NCBI RefSeq assembly: GCF_900142525.1
Contig: NZ_FRBD01000010.1
Coordinates: 62,001 to 126,000, forward strand
Origin: Xylanibacter ruminicola
GTDB taxonomy: Bacteria; Bacteroidota; Bacteroidia; Bacteroidales; Bacteroidaceae
Reading direction: 5' to 3'
Length of the DNA stretch: 64,000 nucleotides
The translations under genes and the position numbers were made by a program. Below the pieces are notes generated by a model that was given only the letters and a program-made list of their open reading frames with translations, was not told the DNA's origin and ran no database searches. Positions 1-8,393 of this stretch are shown one piece after another. Position 1 is the first letter of the stretch, and every line of letters begins with the position of its first letter.

Positions 1-1712
1 TGGAGAAGCAGCACAACCGTGGACAGGAAGGCGCAGGACTTGCCACAGTATGCTTAAACAAGCAGCCTGGAACAGAGTACATGTTCCGTGAGAAGGCCGA
101 GGGCAAGAACGCCATCACAGAAATCTTTTCGCGCGTGACGGAGGAGATGGCAGGCGAGCTCTATATGGGACACCTGCGCTACTCTACCACAGGCAAGAGT
201 GGACTGACGTTTGTCCACCCATTCCTGCGCAGAAATAATTGGCGAGCCAAGAACCTGTGTCTGTGTGGAAACTTCAACATGACCAATATAGACGAAGTAT
301 TCGATTTCCTCACAGCGCAGGGGCAATCGCCACGTATCTATGGCGACTCGTACATCACCCTGGAACTGATGGGACACCGCTTGGACCGCGAGGTGGAGCG
401 CCTGTTTACAGAGGCCAAGGAGAAGGGACTGGAGGGCATAGACATCACCAACTATATAGACGATAATGTGGAGATGGCCAACGTGCTGAAGACCACCATG
501 ATTCACTACGATGGCGGCTACGTGATGTGCGGACTGACCGGCTCGGGCGAGATGTTTGCCGTGCGCGACCCCTGGGGTATACGTCCGGCCTTCTTCTATC
601 GCGACGAAGAGCTGATAGCGCTGGCCAGCGAACGCCCTGTGCTACAGACCACTTTCGATGTAGATCGCGACAAGGTGGTTGAGTTGAAGCCAGGTCAGGC
701 ACTCATCGTACACAAGAACGGCGACATCAAATTGGAACAGATTCTTGGTGGAAACACGGCGCAGTCCAATGGTCCGCTCGGCTCTGCCGCTTCGCAAGGC
801 GAAGAATGTTCAATGGTCAATGTTCAATATAAATATAGCGCTTGCTCGTTCGAGCGCATCTACTTCAGTCGTGGTTCTGATTGCGACATCTATCAGGAGC
901 GCAAACGACTTGGAGAGCAGCTTACGCCTGCCATCATGAAAGCCATAGATGGCGATGTAGACCACACCGTATTCTCGTATATACCAAATACAGCCGAGGT
1001 GGCCTATTACGGCATGACCGATGGCGTGCGCAAACTGCATGGCGACGTGAGAACAGAAAAGGTGGTGTGGAAGGACATTAAGCTGCGCACCTTTATCTCA
1101 GCCAATACAGAGCGTAACGACCTGGCAGCCCACGTGTACGACATCAGCTACGGATCGCTGACGCCTAACGTGGATAACCTGGTGATTATCGACGACTCCA
1201 TCGTTCGAGGCACCACGCTGAAAGAGAGTATCTTTAAGATTCTGGACCGTCTGCACCCCAAGAGGATTGTGATGGTGAGCAGTTCGCCACAGATTCGCTA
1301 CCCTGACTACTATGGCATAGACATGGCCCGACTGGAGGAGTTCTGCGCCTTCCGTGCCACCATGGCGTTGATAGAGGAGCGAGGCATGTGGCAGCTGGTG
1401 AACGACACCTACCTGGCCTGCAAGCGTGAGCTGCAGAAACCCAAGGAGGAGATGGAGAACTGCGTGCGTGCAGTATATGCCCCATTCACAGTTGAAGAGA
1501 TAAACAATAAGATTGTAGAGATGTTGCGACCTGCTGACATGCAGGCACCTATAGAGCTCGTTTTCCAGAGCATTGAGGGCCTCCATGAGGCCTGCCCCAA
1601 CCATCCAGGCGACTGGTACTTTACTGGTCACTATCCAACCCCAGGCGGAAATCGCCTCGTTAACCAAGCTTTTATTAACTACATTGAGAGCAAGACTTCA
1701 GCTAATAAATAG
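1..1712 (+). CDS. purF: Amidophosphoribosyltransferase-like class II glutamine amidotransferase (5' partial)
   Basis: The reading frame is already open at base 3, so the start and the expected catalytic N-terminal Cys lie left of the window; 569 codons are visible. The first residues (KQHNRGQEGAGLA) match the N-terminal Ntn glutaminase domain of PurF enzymes. The C-terminal half has the phosphoribosyltransferase PRPP-binding motif VIIDDSIVRGTT at about visible residues 394-405, together with IYFSRGSD and YIPNTAEVA. The family makes phosphoribosylamine from PRPP and glutamine, the first step of purine synthesis; this long Bacteroidota form is less studied and its substrate is inferred. About 25 residues near visible residue 256 look like an inserted repeat (separate entry). 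It is convergent with dapL. Confidence 0.85.
   Translation, partial: EKQHNRGQEGAGLATVCLNKQPGTEYMFREKAEGKNAITEIFSRVTEEMAGELYMGHLRYSTTGKSGLTFVHPFLRRNNWRAKNLCLCGNFNMTNIDEVFDFLTAQGQSPRIYGDSYITLELMGHRLDREVERLFTEAKEKGLEGIDITNYIDDNVEMANVLKTTMIHYDGGYVMCGLTGSGEMFAVRDPWGIRPAFFYRDEELIALASERPVLQTTFDVDRDKVVELKPGQALIVHKNGDIKLEQILGGNTAQSNGPLGSAASQGEECSMVNVQYKYSACSFERIYFSRGSDCDIYQERKRLGEQLTPAIMKAIDGDVDHTVFSYIPNTAEVAYYGMTDGVRKLHGDVRTEKVVWKDIKLRTFISANTERNDLAAHVYDISYGSLTPNVDNLVIIDDSIVRGTTLKESIFKILDRLHPKRIVMVSSSPQIRYPDYYGIDMARLEEFCAFRATMALIEERGMWQLVNDTYLACKRELQKPKEEMENCVRAVYAPFTVEEINNKIVEMLRPADMQAPIELVFQSIEGLHEACPNHPGDWYFTGHYPTPGGNRLVNQAFINYIESKTSANK
760..835 (+). repeat. In-frame hairpin-family repeat inside purF
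   Basis: Bases 774-807 (CCGCTCGGCTCTGCCGCTTC then GCAAGGCGAAGAA) closely match the reverse complement of the intergenic repeat at 5017-5066. They are followed by a short iterated TGTTCAATGGTCAATGTTCAAT tract. The segment falls between KLEQIL and CSFERIYFSRG, which are close together in related proteins as I remember them, so about 25 extra residues rich in Ala, Gly, Ser and Gln seem to have been added without breaking the frame. Confidence 0.6.
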
Positions 1713-1744
1713 GTTGAAACATTGCTTAATCAAACCACCCCTAA

Positions 1745-1769
1745 CCCCTCCTTGTTCTTCAAGGAGGGG
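1745..1769. terminator. Hairpin between convergent purF and dapL
   Basis: CCCCTCCTTG, a 5-base loop TTCTT, then CAAGGAGGGG form a perfect 10-bp stem in the 84-bp gap between two convergent genes. No long T run follows on the plus strand. The CCCCTCC/GGAGGGG arms resemble those of the dispersed hairpin repeats, so this may be a repeat remnant doing terminator duty. Confidence 0.55.
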
Positions 1770-1796
1770 AATAGCGGGAAAGTAATCCCCTCTTTC

Positions 1797-3029
1797 TTAC
1801 TTCTTTAGCCAGTTTTCGATGCGCTGCAGCGCCTCATCAGTCTGCTCGTGACTGCCAAAGGCTGTGAAGCGTACGTAGCCTTCGCCAGAAGGACCAAAAC
1901 CTACGCCAGGTGTGCACACTACGTGGGCGCCATAAAGCATCTCCTCGAAGAACTTCCACGAGCTTGATGTCTCAGGCGTCTTAGCCCAGATGTATGGCGC
2001 ATTCTCGCCACCATAGCACTCAAATCCTAAGCCACGAAGCGTGTTGAGCATCTTCTTGGCATTCTGCATATAGTAGTTGATAGTATCCTTAATCTGCACC
2101 TTGCCCTCAGGTGTATAGATAGCCTCGGCAGCACGCTGAGAGATATAGCTGGTGCCATTAAACTTGGTGCACTGACGACGATTCCACAACGGATTCAATG
2201 GGATGCGCTCGCCAGTAAGCGTGGCGGCTGTAACCTCCTTAGGAACGATGGTATAGCCACAACGAACGCCTGTAAAGCCAGCGGTCTTTGAATAAGAATG
2301 GAACTCGATGGCACACTTGCGCGCACCACGAATCTCGTAGATGCTATGAGGAATCTTGTCGTCCTGAATATAAGCCTGGTAGGCTGCATCGTAGAAGATC
2401 AGGGTATCGTTTTTCAGTGCGTAGTTAACCCACTTGCGCAGCTCCTCTTTGGTGATGACGGTACCTGTAGGGTTGTTAGGATAGCACAGATAGATGACAT
2501 CCACACGGCGATCGGGCAGCTGGGGCACAAAGCCGTTCTCGGCATTACATGGCATGTATACGACATTAGACCAACGACCATTCTCCTGAACGCCAGCACG
2601 ACCAATCATCACGTTCGAGTCGATATAGACAGGATAGATAGGATCGGTAACGCCAATAGAGTTGTCCCAACGAACCAGCTCCTGAATATTACCTGTATCG
2701 CTCTTGGCGCCATCGTTGATAAACACCTCATCGCGATCCAGATGGATACCACGTGGCAAGAAATCGTTCTTCAAGATAGCATCACGCAGAAAATCGTAGC
2801 CTTGCTCTGGACCGTATCCACGGAATCCCTGACGGGTGGCCATCTCATCGGCAGCCTTGTGAATGGCCTCGATGACGGCTGGCGCCAACGGCTGAGTGAC
2901 ATCGCCTATACCAAGCGAGATGACATCAACTTTGGGGTGCATAGTCTTAAAAGCGTTTACCTTTTTGGCAATATCAGCGAACAGGTAGTTGTTCGGCAGT
3001 TTCAAGAAGTGGTCGTTTACTAATGCCAT
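1797..3029 (-). CDS. dapL: LL-diaminopimelate aminotransferase
   Basis: A 410-residue fold-type I PLP aminotransferase, the usual length for DapL. It converts tetrahydrodipicolinate to LL-diaminopimelate in one glutamate-dependent step, for lysine and peptidoglycan synthesis. Visible hallmarks are the N-terminal YLFADIAKKV and LGIGDVTQPL, YPNNPTG at residues 183-189 and the PLP Schiff-base lysine in SYSKTAGFTG (Lys248). The start at MALVNDHFLKLP is the usual DapL N-terminus. It is transcribed away from the P-II gene across a 326-bp AT-rich region. Confidence 0.95.
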   Translation of the reverse strand: MALVNDHFLKLPNNYLFADIAKKVNAFKTMHPKVDVISLGIGDVTQPLAPAVIEAIHKAADEMATRQGFRGYGPEQGYDFLRDAILKNDFLPRGIHLDRDEVFINDGAKSDTGNIQELVRWDNSIGVTDPIYPVYIDSNVMIGRAGVQENGRWSNVVYMPCNAENGFVPQLPDRRVDVIYLCYPNNPTGTVITKEELRKWVNYALKNDTLIFYDAAYQAYIQDDKIPHSIYEIRGARKCAIEFHSYSKTAGFTGVRCGYTIVPKEVTAATLTGERIPLNPLWNRRQCTKFNGTSYISQRAAEAIYTPEGKVQIKDTINYYMQNAKKMLNTLRGLGFECYGGENAPYIWAKTPETSSSWKFFEEMLYGAHVVCTPGVGFGPSGEGYVRFTAFGSHEQTDEALQRIENWLKK

Positions 3030-3071
3030 AATAATATAATGTTTGCGTTAAACAATTCTTTTTTACGGGTG

Positions 3072-3079
3072 CAAAGGTA
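3072..3079 (-). promoter_or_regulatory. -7 element for dapL
   Basis: On the minus strand TACCTTTG followed by CACCC lies 43 bp before the dapL ATG and fits the Bacteroidota TAnnTTTG element. No clear -33 TTTG was found at the expected distance. The remainder of the 326-bp divergent region (3030-3355) is AT-rich and I see no gene in it. Confidence 0.6.
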
Positions 3080-3278
3080 GCACATTTTGGATAAATATTA
3101 AAGAAATACTTAGCATAATCATCTTCGTTTTGGCAAAAAGTAACAAATTATAAGTATTTTGGGCGTTTTGCTTACAATCTGAAAGAAAAACTAAAATAAT
3201 GCTAACAAAAGAATAAGAGAGAAAAATAAAAAATAACAAAATGTGCACGATAACAATTGTTTTACTATCAAAATGCAT

Positions 3279-3286
3279 TAACTTTG
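3279..3286 (+). promoter_or_regulatory. Promoter of the P-II/amt/asnB nitrogen cluster
   Basis: TAACTTTG followed by CACC is a good -7 match, with a TTG-containing stretch near 3258 as a possible -33 element. Transcription would start near 3292, leaving a leader of about 60 bases before the P-II start codon. Confidence 0.6.
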
Positions 3287-3355
3287 CACCCAAGAAATGA
3301 CAAAGTGTCATCAAATTCGTGTTTTATATATTAATTAGGTAAAAGTTTGAAAGGT

Positions 3356-3703
3356 ATGAAAAAGATTGAAGCGATTATCCGTAAGACTAAGTTCGAGGAG
3401 GTGAAAGCTGCTTTGCTATCATCCGACATCGACTGGTTTGAGTACCATGACGTTCACGGCATCGGACAGAGCCGTCAGGAGAGAATCTATCGTGGTGTAC
3501 AGTACAGCACCGACGTGATCGAGCGTGTCGCTATCACCATCGTGTGTCGCGACATTTTCCTCGATCCAACAGTAAAGGTGATTCTGCAGGTAGCCCACAC
3601 AGGAGAAATTGGCGATGGTCGTATCTTCGTGAGCGATGTAATCGACACATGGTCAATACGTACTGGTGAGAATGGTGACACTGTACTTCGTGACAAGAAG
3701 TAA
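3356..3703 (+). CDS. glnB: P-II family nitrogen regulatory protein
   Basis: A 115-residue P-II signal protein, a trimer that senses ATP/ADP and 2-oxoglutarate and controls ammonium transport. MKKIEAIIRKTKFEEVKAAL matches the start of GlnB/GlnK, and GEIGDGRIFV is the conserved B-loop region. The T-loop region has Tyr45 and Tyr50 (ERIYRGVQY), near the residue uridylylated in enterobacterial GlnB; whether this is modified here is unknown. The start is placed at ATG 3356 because it gives the conserved N-terminus; an upstream in-frame TTG would add only three residues. Its place directly before amt suggests the GlnK role of gating the transporter. Confidence 0.93.
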   Translation: MKKIEAIIRKTKFEEVKAALLSSDIDWFEYHDVHGIGQSRQERIYRGVQYSTDVIERVAITIVCRDIFLDPTVKVILQVAHTGEIGDGRIFVSDVIDTWSIRTGENGDTVLRDKK

Positions 3704-3738
3704 TTAAGAATTAAGAGTTAAGAATTAAGAATTAAATT
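3704..3738 (+). repeat. AATTAAGA-type microsatellite between P-II gene and amt
   Basis: After the P-II stop codon the 44-bp spacer consists of iterated TTAAGAATTAAGAGTTAAGA-type units. Slippage here would alter spacing within the operon without touching either gene. Confidence 0.6.
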
Positions 3739-3747
3739 TTCAGGATT

Positions 3748-5001
3748 ATGAACGAAATTGGAATATCACTCGATACCGTTTGGATGCTATTGGCAGCCAT
3801 GTTGGTTTTCTGGATGCAGCCAGGATTTGCCCTCTGTGAGGCAGGTTTTACACGTAGTAAGAACACGGCTAACATCCTGATGAAGAACTTTGTTGACTTC
3901 ATGTTCGGCTCATTGCTGTTCTTCTTTATTGGCTTCGGCTTTATGTTTGGCAGCGAAGGTGCTGGTTTCATTGGTATGCCTAACTGGGGCGACCTGAGTT
4001 TCTATAGTGGCGATCTGCCTGTTGAAGGTTTCCTGATTTTCGAGACCGTGTTCTGTGCCACATCTGCTACTATCGTTAGTGGTGCTATGGCCGAGCGCAC
4101 CAAGTTCTCTATGTACCTTATTTATAGTGCAGCTATCTCGCTGTTTATCTATCCTATCGAAGGTCACTGGACATGGGGTGGTGGCTGGCTCTGCAACGAT
4201 GCTGCCGACAGCTTTATGATGAGCACTTTTGGTGATGTATTCCACGACTTTGCTGGTTCAGCTATCGTACACAGCGTAGGTGGTGTGCTGGCTCTGATTG
4301 GTGCTATCGTACTTGGCCCACGTATTGGTAAGTATAGCGAGGATGGCAAGAGCAACGCTATTCCTGGTCATAACCTGGCTATGGCTTCTCTGGGTGTATT
4401 CATCCTCTGGTTGGGATGGTTCGGATTCAACCCTGGTTCACAGCTGGCTGCCTCTGGCGAGGTTAACCGTATTGCTATCAGCCACGTATTCCTGACTACT
4501 AACCTGGCTGCTGTAGCTGGTGGTACTGCTACCATGTTCCTCACCTGGTTTAAGTATGGCAAACCATCGCTCTCACTGACTCTGAACGGCGTTCTGGCTG
4601 GTCTGGTAGGTATTACTGCTGGTTGCGACCTCGTATCGCCTATGGGTGCTGTCATCATCGGTCTGGCTTGTGGTATCGTACTGGTTTACGCTATCGAGTT
4701 CATCGATCACAAGCTGCATATCGACGACCCTGTTGGTGCTTCTTCAGTGCATGGTGTATGTGGTATCCTGGGAACCATCATGACAGGTCTGCTGTCAACC
4801 TCTAACGGTGCTTTCTATGGTCATGGTTGGGGATTCTTTGGAGCTGAGTGCTTTGGTATCCTGGTTATCGACCTCTGGGCAGCTGCATGTGGCGTAGTTC
4901 TGTTCTATGGTATCAAGAAGTTCCACGGCCTGCGCGTTGACAAGCGAATTGAGGAAGAGGGTCTTGACGTATACGAGCACGGAGAGATGTGTTATAACTA
5001 A
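3748..5001 (+). CDS. amt: Ammonium transporter, Amt family
   Basis: A 417-residue polytopic inner-membrane protein with about eleven hydrophobic helices, normal for Amt. It conducts ammonium/ammonia into the cell. Recognisable features are FWMQPGFALCEAGFTRSKN near residue 21, the pore twin histidines at about His175 (HDFAGSAIVHSVGG) and His335 (ASSVHGVCGILG), and the phenylalanine-rich outer vestibule segment. The gene begins 44 bp after the P-II gene, the classic glnK-amt pairing in which P-II blocks the transporter when nitrogen is plentiful. The extreme N-terminus lacks the cleaved signal peptide seen in some enterobacterial AmtB proteins. Confidence 0.95.
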   Translation: MNEIGISLDTVWMLLAAMLVFWMQPGFALCEAGFTRSKNTANILMKNFVDFMFGSLLFFFIGFGFMFGSEGAGFIGMPNWGDLSFYSGDLPVEGFLIFETVFCATSATIVSGAMAERTKFSMYLIYSAAISLFIYPIEGHWTWGGGWLCNDAADSFMMSTFGDVFHDFAGSAIVHSVGGVLALIGAIVLGPRIGKYSEDGKSNAIPGHNLAMASLGVFILWLGWFGFNPGSQLAASGEVNRIAISHVFLTTNLAAVAGGTATMFLTWFKYGKPSLSLTLNGVLAGLVGITAGCDLVSPMGAVIIGLACGIVLVYAIEFIDHKLHIDDPVGASSVHGVCGILGTIMTGLLSTSNGAFYGHGWGFFGAECFGILVIDLWAAACGVVLFYGIKKFHGLRVDKRIEEEGLDVYEHGEMCYN

Positions 5002-5016
5002 TCCCATCCCCGATTT

Positions 5017-5066
5017 CCCCTCCTGAGTTCTTGGACAAGCCAAGCGGCAAAGCCGAGCGGGAGGGG
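5017..5066. repeat. Dispersed hairpin repeat after amt
   Basis: CCCCTCC at 5017 pairs with GGAGGGG ending at 5066. The internal part, read on the minus strand, is CCGCTCGGCTTTGCCGCTTG followed by GCTTGTCCAAGAA, nearly the purF insert at 774-807. It separates amt from the porin gene and may attenuate or stabilise the transcript. Confidence 0.65.
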
Positions 5067-5108
5067 ATAGGGGTGGTCTGAATAAATAATTTAAAGAGAG
5101 AGAGAATT

Positions 5109-5804
5109 ATGAAAAAGATTGTTTTAATGGCGATGATGTTCGCTACAGGAATTGGTGCTATGGCACAGGATGAAGTTGAAACTACGATTGCTGCTGATGT
5201 TGTAAGCCAGTACATCTGGCGTGGTCAGGACTTAGGCAATGTTTCGTTGCAGCCTACTCTTGGCATCGGCTATAAAGGTCTTTCGCTCACAGCATGGGGT
5301 AGCGTAGGACTGAGTGAGCCTAGCGACACCAAGGAGTTCGACCTTACGCTCGCTTATACTAAGGGCGGATTCAACATCGGCATCACCGATTACTGGTTCA
5401 ACACTCCTGAGGAGCGTTACTTCCTCTACGATGCTAATAAGACCAGTCATGTATTCGAGGCAAACATTGGTTACGACTTCGGAGCTGCCAGCATCCAGTG
5501 GTTTACCAACTTTGCTGGTAACGATGGATTGAACAAGGACGGCAAGCGTGCCTACAGTTCATATCTGGAACTCAGTGCGCCTTTCAAACTTGCCTCTGTT
5601 GATTGGAGTGCAACTGTAGGTGCCGTTCCTTATGCCACCGACTTCTATGGTGTTGATGGTTTTGCTGTAACCAACGTAGCTCTCAAGGCTACCAAGGACA
5701 TCAAGGTTACTGATTCGTTCAGTATCCCTGTGTTTGGCCAGATTGCAGCCAACCCAAGCACACAGAAAGCTTATTTCGTCTTTGGATTCACGCTTCAGCC
5801 GTGA
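5109..5804 (+). CDS. Outer-membrane beta-barrel protein, porin-like
   Basis: A 231-residue protein with a signal peptide (MKKIVLMAMMFATGIGAMAQ, cleavage likely after Ala19 or Gln20) followed by alternating hydrophobic/polar strands and a terminal FVFGFTLQP barrel-type end. SQYIWRGQDLG and the strand pattern resemble the TorF-type putative porin family. Placed between the ammonium transporter and asparagine synthetase, it may let nitrogen compounds cross the outer membrane; that is inferred only from context. Confidence 0.7.
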   Translation: MKKIVLMAMMFATGIGAMAQDEVETTIAADVVSQYIWRGQDLGNVSLQPTLGIGYKGLSLTAWGSVGLSEPSDTKEFDLTLAYTKGGFNIGITDYWFNTPEERYFLYDANKTSHVFEANIGYDFGAASIQWFTNFAGNDGLNKDGKRAYSSYLELSAPFKLASVDWSATVGAVPYATDFYGVDGFAVTNVALKATKDIKVTDSFSIPVFGQIAANPSTQKAYFVFGFTLQP

Positions 5805-5869
5805 GTCCAAGGACTCCCTTTTAAAACAAAATGCAAACATTCAAACAATAATAAAAAAGACAAAAAACT

Positions 5870-7570
5870 ATGTGTGGAATAGTAGGAATTTTCCGCTCGG
5901 CGACGCAAGGAGACGCTTGCCAGAGCAAGAATTTGAAGGAGCAAACGCACCAACAACGTGAGAAGGCATTAAAGATGAGTCAGAAAATCCGCCATCGCGG
6001 ACCTGACTGGAGTGGAATTTATTGTGGCGGATCAGCCATTCTGGCCCACGAGCGATTGAGTATTGTGGATCCAGAATCGGGTGGTCAGCCTTTGTTTTCG
6101 CCCGACAAGAAACAAGTTCTCGCAGTAAACGGCGAGATTTACAACCATCAGGAGATACGTCGCATTTATGCTGGAAATTACGAGTTCCAGACGGGAAGCG
6201 ACTGTGAGGTGATTCTGGCGCTTTATCGCGATAAAGGCATTAACTTCCTCGAAGACCTGAGTGGTATCTTCGCCTTTGCACTCTACGACGAAGAGAAAGA
6301 TGAATTCCTCATTGCACGCGACCCCATTGGAGTTATCCCACTTTATATTGGTTACGATGCTGATGGAACCGTATATGTAGCCTCAGAGTTGAAAGCCCTC
6401 GAGGGTCAGTGCGAGCGTTACGAGCCATTCCTGCCTGGACACTACTACTGGAGTGGCGATCCTGGTATGAAACGCTACTACCAGCGCGATTGGTTCAGCT
6501 ATGATGCAGTAAAAGACAACACAGCCAGCGTACCTGCAATACACGATGCACTTACAGCTGCCGTTAAGCGCCAACTGATGAGCGACGTGCCTTATGGCGT
6601 GCTGCTCTCTGGTGGTCTTGACTCTAGCGTCATCTCGACCATCGCAGAGAAGTTCAGTGAGCATCGTATCGAGGACGATTCCAAGACTAAAGCCTACTGG
6701 CCACGTCTGCACTCGTTTGCAGTGGGTCTGAAGGGGGCACCCGATCTTGCTAAAGCCAAAATGGTAGCCGACCACATCGGCACCGTCCACCACGAAATCA
6801 ACTACACTATACAAGAGGGCTTGGATGCCATCCGCGATGTCATCTACTTTATCGAGACCTACGATGTAACCACCGTTCGCGCCTCAACACCTATGTATCT
6901 GCTGGCCCGCGTTATCAAGTCGATGGGTATCAAGATGGTTCTCAGTGGCGAGGGAGCCGATGAGATTTTTGGAGGCTATCTCTACTTCCACAAGGCGCCA
7001 TCGGCCAAGGACTTTCATGAAGAGACCGTTCGTAAGCTCTCAAAGCTGCACATGTACGACTGTCTGCGCGCCAACAAGAGCCTGAGCGCCTGGGGCGTAG
7101 AGGGGCGTGTGCCATTCCTCGACAAGGAGTTCCTCGATGTAGCCATGCGCACCAACCCAGAAGCCAAGATGTGTCCAGGCACAACGATGGAGAAGAAGAT
7201 TGTGCGCGAGGCCTTTGCCGATATGCTGCCAGCCGAGGTGGCTTGGCGCCAGAAAGAGCAGTTCAGCGATGGCGTAGGTTACTCTTGGATCGACACCCTG
7301 AAACAGATTACATCAGAGGCTGTCAGCGATGAGCAGATGGCGCACGCTGCAGAGCGATTCCCCATCAACCCTCCCAAAAACAAAGAAGAATACTATTACC
7401 GCTCTATATTTGCTGAACACTTCCCCAGCGACTCTGCTGCTAAGAGTGTTCCAAGCGAGGCCAGCGTAGCCTGCTCCACTGCCATCGCCTTAGAGTGGGA
7501 TGCAGCCTTCAAAGGCATGAATGATCCTTCAGGACGTGCTGTCAAGGGCGTTCATGAACAGGCCTATTAA
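5870..7570 (+). CDS. asnB: Asparagine synthetase B, glutamine-hydrolysing
   Basis: A 566-residue enzyme making asparagine from aspartate, ATP and glutamine. The start is fixed by MCGIVG, where Cys2 is the N-terminal glutaminase nucleophile. Conserved HRGPDWSGIY, NGEIYNHQ and GSDCEVILALY belong to the glutaminase domain; the PP-loop SGGLDSS at about residues 246-252 and SGEGADEIFGGY belong to the synthetase domain; SVACST, WDAAF, DPSGRAVKGVH closes the protein as in E. coli AsnB. Relative to E. coli there are roughly ten extra residues after GIF, where a hairpin-family repeat sits. As last gene of the nitrogen cluster it stores assimilated ammonia as amide nitrogen. Confidence 0.95.
   Translation: MCGIVGIFRSATQGDACQSKNLKEQTHQQREKALKMSQKIRHRGPDWSGIYCGGSAILAHERLSIVDPESGGQPLFSPDKKQVLAVNGEIYNHQEIRRIYAGNYEFQTGSDCEVILALYRDKGINFLEDLSGIFAFALYDEEKDEFLIARDPIGVIPLYIGYDADGTVYVASELKALEGQCERYEPFLPGHYYWSGDPGMKRYYQRDWFSYDAVKDNTASVPAIHDALTAAVKRQLMSDVPYGVLLSGGLDSSVISTIAEKFSEHRIEDDSKTKAYWPRLHSFAVGLKGAPDLAKAKMVADHIGTVHHEINYTIQEGLDAIRDVIYFIETYDVTTVRASTPMYLLARVIKSMGIKMVLSGEGADEIFGGYLYFHKAPSAKDFHEETVRKLSKLHMYDCLRANKSLSAWGVEGRVPFLDKEFLDVAMRTNPEAKMCPGTTMEKKIVREAFADMLPAEVAWRQKEQFSDGVGYSWIDTLKQITSEAVSDEQMAHAAERFPINPPKNKEEYYYRSIFAEHFPSDSAAKSVPSEASVACSTAIALEWDAAFKGMNDPSGRAVKGVHEQAY
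5893..5931 (+). repeat. Hairpin-family repeat inside the asnB N-terminus
   Basis: CCGCTCGGCGACGCAAGG, then GACGCTTGCCAGAGCAAGAA, resembles the dispersed repeat core CCGCTCG...GCTTGC...CAAGAA. It encodes RSATQGDACQSKN, between GIF and the conserved helix before HRGPDW, exactly where the E. coli enzyme is shorter. The match is weaker than for the purF copy. Confidence 0.45.
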
Positions 7571-7599
7571 CCTTCTTCCCAGTTTTAATCTTTACTAAG

Positions 7600-7622
7600 C
7601 ACCCTCCCGTTTTGGGAGGGTG
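7600..7622 (+). terminator. Terminator after asnB
   Basis: CACCCTCCC, loop GTTTT, GGGAGGGTG form a 9-bp GC-rich stem 30 bases past the asnB stop and are followed by TTATTATGTTTTC. Confidence 0.8.
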
Positions 7623-7712
7623 TTATTATGTTTTCTATGTTAACAAATTATAAAACGCCTCTGCTCTATGCAGTCTTTTTGATTATTCATACACTATATA
7701 AGCAAAGATATT

Positions 7713-7720
7713 TAAATTTG
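7713..7720 (+). promoter_or_regulatory. -7 element upstream of the 7741 lipoprotein
   Basis: TAAATTTG followed by CAAC lies 21 bp before the ATG and fits TAnnTTTG. It would drive the lipoprotein together with the sigma-barrel gene that follows 11 bp after it. Confidence 0.6.
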
Positions 7721-7740
7721 CAACTTAAATTAATTAAAGT

Positions 7741-8382
7741 ATGAAACTAACCAAAAGCATTATTGCAGTAGTATCAGGCTTGCTGATGATGACAGCATGC
7801 TCAAAAAGTGATCCAATCGACAATGGGAATAAGAGTGAATATGGATTCACTCGAAGTCCTCACAATCAAGACATTATTCCAGTTAATCTGATTAATCTCT
7901 CTGAATTACCACAATGGTTGAGAGAAAAGACAGAGGGTTGGACTGAGAAGGATCGCAAGTTAGCTGGATATAAGATTTACAGAGGTAAATATAACAGTGA
8001 GATGATATATTACATCGATAATCTGCTGAGTTCATGGATAGGCTTCTATTGCGCAGACGGTAGCATCTTCATGGATGGCGATTGGAATTCTGTTACAGAC
8101 TGGGAATGTATCTATTCAGAACTCCCCTTCATACAAGCACTTACAGGCATTCTGCATTTCGACCCTAATACAGAAACTTGGGACCATTATGTTGAAAGCG
8201 ATAACAAGCGCTATTACATCTGGGGATGGCTCAGCACAGACGAGTTGAGTAAATATAACGGAAAGTTTGTACAGCTAGGAGGTTTTTCTTGGGGCGATAT
8301 CACAAATGTTAAGACCGATTGCCCCTCTGGCATAACCTGCTATGGCATTGATGCCACTTACATCCGTATGGGCGTGCAATAG
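7741..8382 (+). CDS. Lipoprotein of unknown function
   Basis: A 213-residue protein whose N-terminus (MKLTKSIIAVVSGLLMMTAC) has a hydrophobic segment ending in a lipobox with Cys20, so it should be lipidated and exported. The mature part is rich in Trp, Tyr and Asp and I recognise no domain. It ends 11 bp before the ECF sigma/barrel gene and shares its promoter, so a periplasmic or surface role in that signalling unit, for example as ligand or sensor partner, is possible but unproven. Confidence 0.75.
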   Translation: MKLTKSIIAVVSGLLMMTACSKSDPIDNGNKSEYGFTRSPHNQDIIPVNLINLSELPQWLREKTEGWTEKDRKLAGYKIYRGKYNSEMIYYIDNLLSSWIGFYCADGSIFMDGDWNSVTDWECIYSELPFIQALTGILHFDPNTETWDHYVESDNKRYYIWGWLSTDELSKYNGKFVQLGGFSWGDITNVKTDCPSGITCYGIDATYIRMGVQ

Positions 8383-8393
8383 TCTATCCAAAA

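Noticed and set aside
2298..3023. 241-codon open frame on the plus strand
   Set aside because: Antisense to dapL, which is complete and conserved.
3063..3314. 83-codon hydrophobic frame upstream of dapL (minus)
   Set aside because: It comes from the AT-rich divergent promoter region and overlaps the likely -7 elements.
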